Shown piece after piece: positions 57,575 to 64,000 of a stretch of DNA of 64,000 bases. This stretch comes from Arcticibacter sp041902385 (lineage in GTDB: Bacteria; Bacteroidota; Bacteroidia; Sphingobacteriales; Sphingobacteriaceae). The stretch covers positions 2,232,001 to 2,296,000 of the forward strand of contig NZ_CP169244.1 of NCBI RefSeq assembly GCF_041902385.1. The letters run 5' to 3'. The notes beneath the pieces were generated by a model. The model did not search any database and had not been told where the DNA came from. It worked only from the letters and a program-made list of their open reading frames with translations. A program made the translations under genes and the position numbers. Numbering within the stretch: the first letter of the stretch is position 1; each line of letters starts with the position of its first letter.

Positions 57575-58396
57575 ATGCAATTATATATCACCTCTTTGAA
57601 TTCGGGAAGTAACGGGAATTGCTATTACATTGGTAATAGCAAGGAAGCTGTTTTGATTGACGCGGGGATCTCTTGCCGGGAGACCGAGAAGAGAATGAAA
57701 AGACTGGGCCTTTCCATGAACAGGGTGAAAGCTTTGTTTGTGTCACATGAGCACTCCGATCATATTAAGGGGATTGCAGGTCTTTGTAAAAAATATCAGT
57801 TTCCCATCTATATTACGGATCGAACGCGCGAGCGCGGCCGCCTGCTAATCCCAGATTTTCAAGTTTCGTCCTTTCGTCCGTATGAGCCCGTCGTGATTGG
57901 TGACCTGCTGGTTACGGCTTTTCCGAAGTATCATGACGCTACAGATCCACATAGCTTCATAGTCAGGCACAAGGATTTGCGGGTGGGCGTTTTTACTGAT
58001 ATCGGTCGTCCCTGCGATCACGTCATCAGTCAGTTTAGGCAGTGCGATGCGGCTTTCCTGGAGGCAAACTATGACGAGGACATGCTGGAGAACAGTTCTT
58101 ATCCATATTTTTTGAAGCAAAGGATTCGGGGAGGTATGGGGCATTTATCAAACAGGCAGGCGGTGGAACTGTTTCAAGCCCATCGGTCGCCTAAACTCAC
58201 ACACCTGTTCCTATCACACCTTTCCGAGAATAATAATTGCCCTGGTAAGGTGCAACGCCTTTTTAGTGAATGTGCTGGTTCAACAAGGATAGTGGTGGCA
58301 TCGCGGTATGAAGAGACAGCAGTGTATGTGCTTGGCAGAGAACTGCCGGTTGAGATGGTAGGAGGAGGGAAAGTGGAGCAATTGCAGTTCTTTTGA
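57575..58396 (+). CDS. MBL-fold metallo-hydrolase (YycJ/WalJ-like)
   Basis: 273 residues from ATG 57575 (MQLYITSLNSGSNGNCYYIG); 15 upstream codons in frame are excluded because a promoter-like AACTTTGC lies within them. SGSNGN near the start, DAGISCRETEKRMKRLGLS, the metal motif VSHEHSDHIKGIAGL (HxHxDH), FTDIGRPCDHV, LEANYDEDML and HLFLSHLSENNNCP mark the YycJ/WalJ group of metallo-beta-lactamase-fold hydrolases, related to 5'-exonucleases involved in repair or wall homeostasis. Cytosolic; monocistronic. Confidence 0.9.
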   Translation: MQLYITSLNSGSNGNCYYIGNSKEAVLIDAGISCRETEKRMKRLGLSMNRVKALFVSHEHSDHIKGIAGLCKKYQFPIYITDRTRERGRLLIPDFQVSSFRPYEPVVIGDLLVTAFPKYHDATDPHSFIVRHKDLRVGVFTDIGRPCDHVISQFRQCDAAFLEANYDEDMLENSSYPYFLKQRIRGGMGHLSNRQAVELFQAHRSPKLTHLFLSHLSENNNCPGKVQRLFSECAGSTRIVVASRYEETAVYVLGRELPVEMVGGGKVEQLQFF

Positions 58397-58653
58397 TTGG
58401 CGGCTATATTTCCTCTCCTCAAACTCGTCCCGCTTTAAATAGGTTTTCAAATCTGTGTCGAAATCTCAGGACCTCTTGTAAATGTGAAAATAAGGTCAGA
58501 TCTTAGTAGTGTACAGCAGCTCTCTTAAACCTCCAATCAAAATGGAGCCATCAGCTTGATTGAATTTTTGTCTATGTTTAGGAATGGAGGGCGTTAGGGA
58601 TAAATAGCTTAGTCAAGTTAACCAAGACCTGGATATCCAATAAACCCATCGCA

Positions 58654-59649
58654 ATGTTTCTCAGTCCGATTTTAGGTAAGATAAAAAAGAAATTAAAAGC
58701 TGGAGGAGAAGAGAATCACCTGAGCCAATATCAGAAGGATCTGCTTTTCTCAAGAAACTCCAATGTCAAGGTGTTCAATTTCTGGGCTGAGCTGAAAAAG
58801 ATAGAAGATCTTTGGTTTTATCAGTTTATTAACAGATACCAGGAAGGGTTGTATACGTCCGAAAGACCAATTACTTTCTTTTCGGTCTATGGCGATCGCG
58901 AAGTGATGGAAGTTAATCGTGAGAGACCGAGGGTCTTTTATACTGCCGAAAACGTGGATCAGTATCGAGGTTATGACGATCATTGTTTGAAAGACGTGGA
59001 TTTGTCGATCGGCTTCGAGTATTTAGACGCTTCGAACTATCTCCGTTTCCCTCTTTGGATCACCTGGTTCTTCAAACCTCTTCTTGATTTCGAAAATGTT
59101 ATAAGACAAGTAAATGATATCTCTCATTTCAACTATGATTTCGATAGAAATAGAAGATTCTGCACCCTCATTGCCAGTCATGACCAAAACGGAATAAGGT
59201 CAGAAATAAGCAAAGTAGTGGGACAGGTGGGCCGCGTAGACTTTGCTGGGAGGTTTTGCAATAACACTCGCGAGTTACATAAGGTCTATAACAACAGCAA
59301 GCATTATTTTTTAACGCTTTATAAGTTTAACGTCTGCCCTGAGAACTCTAATAAAGACGGATATGTTACGGAAAAGATTTTTGAGGCAATAAACTCAGGC
59401 TGTATTCCGATCTATTGGGGCAGCGAGGGCCGGCCGGAACCAGAGGTGCTAAATCCGGATGCTATCTTATTTTATGACAGAAGCGATCCACGAAGGCTTC
59501 TGAGACAAGTGGATGAGTTGAATTCGAACGAGAAGTTGTACCGCGAATTTGTACTGCAGGACCGGTTTCTGCCCTGTGCGGTAGAGTATATCTGGAACCG
59601 GTTAGAGGAGCTTTATAGGAGGTTAAAAGAGATAGAGAAAAATTTATAG
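58654..59649 (+). CDS. GT10 family glycosyltransferase (alpha-1,3-fucosyltransferase-like)
   Basis: 331 residues, no signal peptide, basic N-terminus (FLSPILGKIKKKLK). PRVFYTAENVDQYRGYDDHC and the donor-binding motif YKFNVCPENSNKDGYVTEKI with FEAINSGCIPIYWGSEG identify GT10, which transfers L-fucose from GDP-fucose to GlcNAc- or Glc-containing acceptors in O-antigen, capsule or glycoprotein synthesis. It depends on GDP-fucose, for which gmd at 38.5 kb makes the intermediate. It converges with the GT4 gene at a palindromic hairpin. Confidence 0.9.
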   Translation: MFLSPILGKIKKKLKAGGEENHLSQYQKDLLFSRNSNVKVFNFWAELKKIEDLWFYQFINRYQEGLYTSERPITFFSVYGDREVMEVNRERPRVFYTAENVDQYRGYDDHCLKDVDLSIGFEYLDASNYLRFPLWITWFFKPLLDFENVIRQVNDISHFNYDFDRNRRFCTLIASHDQNGIRSEISKVVGQVGRVDFAGRFCNNTRELHKVYNNSKHYFLTLYKFNVCPENSNKDGYVTEKIFEAINSGCIPIYWGSEGRPEPEVLNPDAILFYDRSDPRRLLRQVDELNSNEKLYREFVLQDRFLPCAVEYIWNRLEELYRRLKEIEKNL

Positions 59650-59664
59650 GTGTGCCAGGAAAGC

Positions 59665-59700
59665 TGAGTGAGGTGCCCTTTGTCGACAAAGCGGCACTCA
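59665..59700. terminator. Long palindromic hairpin between converging glycosyltransferase genes
   Basis: TGAGTG-A-GGTGCC then the perfect palindrome CTTTGTCGACAAAG then C-GGCACTCA; nearly the whole 36 bp pairs. No clear T-run, so a bidirectional hairpin terminator is probable rather than certain. Confidence 0.6.
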
Positions 59701-59757
59701 TATGCACTTCAATTCGCTTTCTCTCGCCCGATTTTGAAGCGCTATTGCGCTCCAAGT

Positions 59758-60897
59758 CTATAGTGTCTTTTTATAAAAAGAGATATACTGTTCGGCAAGA
59801 AAGCTAGGGTCAAAGTCTCTCTCAATTGTTTCTTTACTCTTTTTTTCGATCTCTGCCCGGTTTTTCGAGGCGTTGTACGCATCTCGTAAGGATGCAGCCA
59901 CATTCTTAATATTTGCGATGTCAGTTTCCCATCCCAATCCGCGCTTTTGCACATAGGCAGAGAGTCCTACATGCTTGCTCAGTAGTACTGGTGTTCCGAC
60001 GTTGAGTGACTCAACTACAACCACGGCGAAATTTTCATTATGAGAAGTAAGTGCAAAGAGATCACAACTCGCGAGGAATTCAAATCTCTCATCACCTTTT
60101 TTCCAACCTAGCCAGTCGAGCTTAGTTTCGATTCCGCAATCTCTTGCAAGTATTTTTAGCTCGTTGACGTATTCTTCATCACCCGAGCCGGCAATCTTTA
60201 AGGCAAAGTTGAACTCGACTAAGGATAACGCTTTAATGAGGATATCAAGCCCCTTCTTGGCGTCTATCCTGGATAGAAAACCAATAGTAAAAACTTTGTT
60301 AGATGTACGTGAAAATGTTTTATCAGCAAGATCAACAAGATTAAATATCGTTTGGCCCTGCCATGTTGGATTCACCCTCACTGATTCTTTCCATTCCGCC
60401 TCTGACGACACATGTAACAATGTATGCCTGAGCAGCCTTTTCCCAATAGTTGAATGGATTAGGGCCTTAACCGTTTTTTTCTTGCCGAAAATGTAATCGC
60501 ATAGCATTCCATGCGGTGATAAGACCGGCTTTACGCCCCGCCGTTTGCATACCCATGTAGCCGCTATTATTAGCGGGTTCCACCATGAATGCAGATGAAC
60601 CGCGTCAAAATCTCTAACCGTTCTCCATGTTGCAGATAGCAGATCTGGGGAAATATGTGTATGGTCGCCCGTAACTCTCTTGAAGTACCTTACAATCACA
60701 CCCTCAACCACAATGGGAGAATCAGAATCTACCGGAAGTTCTTTGTTTCCATTCGCTGTTGTGGTGTATACCGTTACAGAGTGGCCTTTCAGCGCAAGTG
60801 TTTCTGCTAGTCGGGCTGACACCGTAATCGTGCCTCCGTATATAGTGGCGGGCTTGTAGGATGGAATAATAAATAGAATTTTCATGTTGTTTTTCAT
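59758..60897 (-). CDS. GT4 family glycosyltransferase
   Basis: About 379 residues from ATG 60897 (MKNNMKILFIIPSYKPATIY); the open frame reaches 60924 but ATG 60897 or 60885 fits the family better and avoids overlapping the upstream gene. The GT-B signatures are TIYGGTITVSARLAETLALK, DAVHLHSWWNPLI, PVLSPHGML, FTIGFLSRIDAKKGLDILIK and LTSHNENFAVVVVESLNVGT (E-x7-E). It transfers a sugar from a nucleotide donor to a growing surface glycan. Part of the minus-strand glycan block read from beyond the right edge. Confidence 0.92.
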   Translation of the reverse strand: MKNNMKILFIIPSYKPATIYGGTITVSARLAETLALKGHSVTVYTTTANGNKELPVDSDSPIVVEGVIVRYFKRVTGDHTHISPDLLSATWRTVRDFDAVHLHSWWNPLIIAATWVCKRRGVKPVLSPHGMLCDYIFGKKKTVKALIHSTIGKRLLRHTLLHVSSEAEWKESVRVNPTWQGQTIFNLVDLADKTFSRTSNKVFTIGFLSRIDAKKGLDILIKALSLVEFNFALKIAGSGDEEYVNELKILARDCGIETKLDWLGWKKGDERFEFLASCDLFALTSHNENFAVVVVESLNVGTPVLLSKHVGLSAYVQKRGLGWETDIANIKNVAASLRDAYNASKNRAEIEKKSKETIERDFDPSFLAEQYISFYKKTL

Positions 60898-60907
60898 CTT
60901 AATACTA

Positions 60908-61204
60908 TCAGCGTGGTAACTCAAAAGGGTCTGTTACAAGGACTATTTTGTTGGGCCTTAAAGAGTTCATTGCTTTTTTCAGGACCAGCGTCAGCGCTTT
61001 CAACCGCTCCTGCGTCAGCTTTTGAGGGAATGCAGGAATGCAACCAGTTCTGGCTAACACGGATTCAAAAATACGGCCGAGTTTAGATAATGGATCGACC
61101 CTTAAGATGGCCAGGGAGGGACCTTCTCTCACCGCTCTTTGCTTCGATGTTACGGCGAGCATATATCCGTTTAGCCGACCGGAGAATGCCCTTGCTTCTT
61201 TCAT
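60908..61204 (-). CDS. Small protein of unknown function in the glycan locus
   Basis: 98 residues (MKEARAFSGRLNGYMLAVTS ... KIVLVTDPFELPR). The ATG overlaps the stop of the upstream prenyltransferase-like gene as ATGA, and the stop is 10 bp before the GT4 start, so it is placed like a translated operon member. The end (LKKAMNSLRPNKIVLVTDPF) looks protein-like, but I recognise no family, and a frame-broken fragment is possible given the other frameshifts here. Confidence 0.4.
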   Translation of the reverse strand: MKEARAFSGRLNGYMLAVTSKQRAVREGPSLAILRVDPLSKLGRIFESVLARTGCIPAFPQKLTQERLKALTLVLKKAMNSLRPNKIVLVTDPFELPR

Positions 61205-62203
61205 AAGTTGTCTTTAAAGATCATTTTACGCGTCAATTTGTTCACGTCGCTGACAATCACTTTCAAGTTATTGGGGAACATCAAGATATAGAGGGCAACA
61301 ATTATCCAGGTGCTTGGATGTATGATAGCATCTGAGATCAAAAGTGATAAAGGCAGGAACACCTGGTAAAACTCAGCCATGAGTATTTGATACGGCTGGT
61401 CTTCCGGAAATACAATCATTATAATGTTAGTATCAAAACCGATATATCTAAAAAAATCAGCAGGAGATAGAGTACAAGAAAGATAAACACAAGAGGCTTT
61501 GCAATTAAGCAGAGCATAATTGATAGGGCGACCATTTCGACCAATGTCAGCACCTGCTCTTTTCGCTTAAATAGCCTTGGTGATCGTTTGACAGCAAAGG
61601 TATTGATACCGCTTTCTATGTCTTTTTTTCTGTCGTAGAACTGGTGCCAAAGTATACCTCTAAGTCCGTAGGAAAGAGACCACACTGCTACAGCTCCAAA
61701 CCAGTAGGGGTTGATTGGATGGCCGGTGTAATAAGACAGGTGGGCCACCATGAAAAGACCTGGGAACAAGTGTGCACCACATGCGTCGGCGAGGACTCCT
61801 AAGGTGCCTCTTTTTTTAAGCGTACCGGCGGGATGGAGTATAATGAGAATGAGATCCAGGCGAGCGCACAGAAAGTAACTCCAAGAATGTCTTCGCGGAT
61901 GTAATAAATCGCTCCCAGCTCGATCAGAACACATAAGCTCGGGAATAGCCATCGGAATAGCGGTTTGACGTTTGCCATTCTGTTGCTTTTTCCACAAGCA
62001 AGGTCCTCATCTATGTCAGTTACGTCATTAATAATGCTTACATAAACGATACCGACCGTCATGAAGATCAAGATGCAAAGAAGCCGGATGCTTACATCTG
62101 CGACGCTGACGCCTTCGACAATTGCTGTTGCGAAATAAATAGCCAGTAGGGGGAGTTTGTACTCCCACCATTCGTGACTGCGGATCGTTTTCAGGATGCT
62201 CAT
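61201..62203 (-). pseudogene. UbiA-like prenyltransferase, frameshifted in A7 and possibly again in a T4 run
   Basis: ATG 62203 begins MSILKTIRSHEWWEYKLPLL. Membrane helices and the first Asp motif NDVTDIDEDLACGKSNR are present before the frame ends at 61799 with KKEAP. One base added to the T7 run at 61810-61816 gives PPVRLKKRGTLGVLADACGA and continues with the second Asp motif YDRKKDIESGINTFAVK and more helices to about 61419. A further one-base shift at 61435-61438 would add MIVFPEDQPYQILMAEFYQV and about 65 more residues, to 61201; this second join is less sure. UbiA enzymes attach prenyl chains to acceptors, here perhaps a lipid carrier. Confidence 0.75.
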
Positions 62204-62218
62204 AGACGACACACGCTC

Positions 62219-63202
62219 TTATCTTGTTAGCTTTAACTTTCTACCCAGACTGATTATCTTGACGTTCAGGTACTTGCCGACTATCGAAGGGAAGATGGTG
62301 AATGTAAACCGTGCGTTTACCTTTAGGGCTCTTCTTACCAATGCCGTGAACTCCCTGAGGTCTTTATCTCTGAAAACCCGGTGTTTGGCAAGTACTACCA
62401 GATTTTCGACTAGTTTCTTCTGAAGCCCCTGGCGTTCTTCTTCAGATATTGAATCAGAAAAGCGCTGCAGAATAAAGGTGATATCCTCTATATACAACAG
62501 CTTCATTACTTCCACGCCATCTCTCCCATCAAAGATGTTTGTTCCATCAATGTGCTTTTTCCAGAGGCGCTCTTTTGAAAATGCGGCTTTGCATGGTTTT
62601 GCGAGGATAAGATCGAGAAGCATGCACCAGTCATCTGCAATATTTACCTTGTGATTCCACCCTGTTTTCATGGAAGATCTGCGGATAACAAGAGATGAGG
62701 AGGGCGATGGGCAATTGTTTAAGTATAACTTCCGGAGGTCCCCGTTGTTTAGCGTGACCCAGGTTGTGCCGTTTGTATTTGACAGATAGGGCTTCATGAA
62801 CTTATAGTCAGTGAACGAGTCGCGATAGATCCCTAAAATGTTAGCCTGGTCCCAGTTGCTGAAAACAAAATCAAAAGATCCCTCTTCCAGTTTTTCAATG
62901 CATTTTTCGAGAAAATCAGGGTTCCAGCAGTCGTCAGAGTCGAGCGATGCGATGAAGGCTCCTTTTGCTCGTTGTAAACCGTTGTTACGAGCGGCACCTT
63001 GCCCTCCATGTGCCTGTCTGACATACTCGATAGCCGGGTATTTTTTTATGATCTCTTCCGTGTTGTCTTCGGATCCGTCGTCAATTACAAGAAGTTGAAT
63101 GTTGCTGTATGTTTGAGCTAAAACACTTTCAATTGCGGTTGAAAGTATTCTCGCACGATTATAGGTAGGAATGATGACAGAAACCAGAGGTTTTTGATTC
63201 AT
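62219..63202 (-). CDS. GT2 family glycosyltransferase
   Basis: 327 residues. GT-A signature PLVSVIIPTYNRARILSTAI at the start, VLAQTYSNIQLLVIDDGSED (donor-binding Asp), GAARNNGLQRAKGAFIASLD and SDDCWNPDFLEKCIEKLEEG (DxD-like). The C-terminal 120 residues are helical. It adds a sugar to a surface-glycan or lipid-linked acceptor. It lies 15 bp upstream of the UbiA-like gene and 35 bp downstream of the next GT4 gene. Confidence 0.93.
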   Translation of the reverse strand: MNQKPLVSVIIPTYNRARILSTAIESVLAQTYSNIQLLVIDDGSEDNTEEIIKKYPAIEYVRQAHGGQGAARNNGLQRAKGAFIASLDSDDCWNPDFLEKCIEKLEEGSFDFVFSNWDQANILGIYRDSFTDYKFMKPYLSNTNGTTWVTLNNGDLRKLYLNNCPSPSSSLVIRRSSMKTGWNHKVNIADDWCMLLDLILAKPCKAAFSKERLWKKHIDGTNIFDGRDGVEVMKLLYIEDITFILQRFSDSISEEERQGLQKKLVENLVVLAKHRVFRDKDLREFTALVRRALKVNARFTFTIFPSIVGKYLNVKIISLGRKLKLTR

Positions 63203-63237
63203 AGCTTTTTGTGAGTTGTAAATAAACGTGCCAGGTT

Positions 63238-64000
63238 TTACGCTAATTCTGTATCTAATGTTTCGCTTTTAATTTTGTCGGCGCCTGACGCGATCGTTAA
63301 TATTCGTGCAGCAAACTCGTCTTCCGGAATATAGGGAATCAGTTTTGCTACACGTTCCGCCCCTTCCCTTCCCATGTTTTCCCAGTCGTAGCGGGCTGCC
63401 CAGGCTCTTTCCATCGCGGCATCAAAAGAGTCTTCATTTGCGTGCCCGATAAAGCCGTTTTTTCCTTCCTGTACGACCTCTGCGATCCCTCCCGCCCGGG
63501 AAACGATGACAGGTCTGCCCGCTGCCATGGCTTCCAGCATGGCGAGTGGTTGTCCTTCGCTTCGGGAAGGAAGGACCAGAGCATGATGACTTTTCCAAAT
63601 CTCTTCTATGTCGTCCACGTGACCAATGAATTCGACGTTCTTTACATTTAGAAAGGCTGCCATCTCCTGAAGGCCCTGCCTGTCTACGCCTGTTCCTATA
63701 AAGGATACTTTCACCGGGCGCTCCTGCCACTTACTCTGAGCGAGGATTCTGATTAAAATGTCCTGTCCCTTATCAAGGAGGAAAAGGCGTCCTATACAGG
63801 CGAGACGAAACTCGTCGCCCGGCGTGGGATATTTAATGACTCCTTTCCTGATTTTTACTGGGTTTTGTATTACTTCTGCATTCGCAAGCCGCATTCCAAA
63901 CTGCTCTTCTGTTAGCCGTGCATTATGTTGGGAAACAAAAAAACACCTTTTTGCTTTTAGAAGCGCTGCTTTCATATAAGAACGTTCGAAGTCCTGGGGC
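63238..64000 (-). CDS. GT4 family glycosyltransferase (partial, N-terminus outside window)
   Basis: The frame is open through the right edge: codons before ATG 63975 (PQDFERSY) belong to the same protein. The C-terminal half of a GT-B fold is visible: FFVSQHNARLTEEQFGMRLA, RLACIGRLFLLDKGQDILIR, EFIGHVDDIEEIWKSHHALV and LPSRSEGQPLAMLEAMAAGR with E-x7-E, VIVSRAGGIAEVVQEGKNGF. About 254 residues are present, so roughly a third is missing. First visible member of the minus-strand glycan block. Confidence 0.92.
   Translation of the reverse strand, partial: PQDFERSYMKAALLKAKRCFFVSQHNARLTEEQFGMRLANAEVIQNPVKIRKGVIKYPTPGDEFRLACIGRLFLLDKGQDILIRILAQSKWQERPVKVSFIGTGVDRQGLQEMAAFLNVKNVEFIGHVDDIEEIWKSHHALVLPSRSEGQPLAMLEAMAAGRPVIVSRAGGIAEVVQEGKNGFIGHANEDSFDAAMERAWAARYDWENMGREGAERVAKLIPYIPEDEFAARILTIASGADKIKSETLDTELA

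Overview
The window comes from a Bacteroidota chromosome, most likely the Sphingobacteriaceae (Pedobacter-like). The grounds are a SusC/SusD pair with glycoside hydrolases, promoters of the TTG / TAnnTTTG type, few Shine-Dalgarno sequences, and the family content (TPM/LemA, fasciclin, Bor, Reg_prop/Y_Y_Y regulator). The genus is inferred from gene content; no database comparison was possible.

Layout. 1-3 kb: YebC (cut by the window edge), an SDR-type threonine dehydrogenase-like enzyme and a PAS protein with a histidine-kinase H-box but no ATPase domain. 3.5-14 kb: secreted GH20 hexosaminidase, then on the minus strand LemA - TPM - TPM - small protein - NUDIX - MOSC, then on the plus strand an FAD oxidoreductase, DinB and CoA-binding protein, and a converging rRNA m5C methyltransferase. 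13.9-21 kb: a repeat-rich spacer, four tandem rRNA promoters with identical geometry, and a complete 16S - tRNA-Ile - tRNA-Ala - 23S - 5S operon whose spacers carry hairpin-forming TAAGT arrays. 21-24.4 kb: S8 protease, TrhO, DMT-type membrane protein. 24.4-37.8 kb: a polysaccharide utilisation locus (regulator, SusC, SusD, GH144-like endo-glucanase, GH43-like protein, GH3 beta-glucosidase) whose enzymes suggest beta-1,2-glucan as substrate. 38-48.6 kb: zinc-ribbon protein, GDP-mannose dehydratase, a minus-strand block of small secreted proteins around a two-component system, and a UDP-sugar dehydrogenase. 48.7-57.5 kb: large PAS histidine kinase, fasciclin protein, acyl-CoA dehydrogenase, BadF-type kinase, response regulator, GreA-like protein and a second copy of the repeat family. 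57.5-64 kb: MBL hydrolase and the edge of a surface-glycan locus (GT10 fucosyltransferase, GT4, UbiA-like prenyltransferase, GT2, GT4).

Two observations stand out. First, eight genes are clearly broken (a ninth break is possible) by a one-base indel in a homopolymer run, nearly always a missing base; restoring the base rejoins recognisable proteins. Systematic base-calling error is the simplest explanation, but it must be settled before any gene here is called a pseudogene. Second, two distant intergenic regions (about 13.95-14.26 kb and 57.02-57.25 kb) share an architecture I do not recognise: an 11-bp-period tandem array followed, in the same orientation, by 19-bp TCCTGA...TATACAG units at about a 32-bp period.

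Limits: domain calls come from reading motifs, no searches were run, and substrate predictions are inference.
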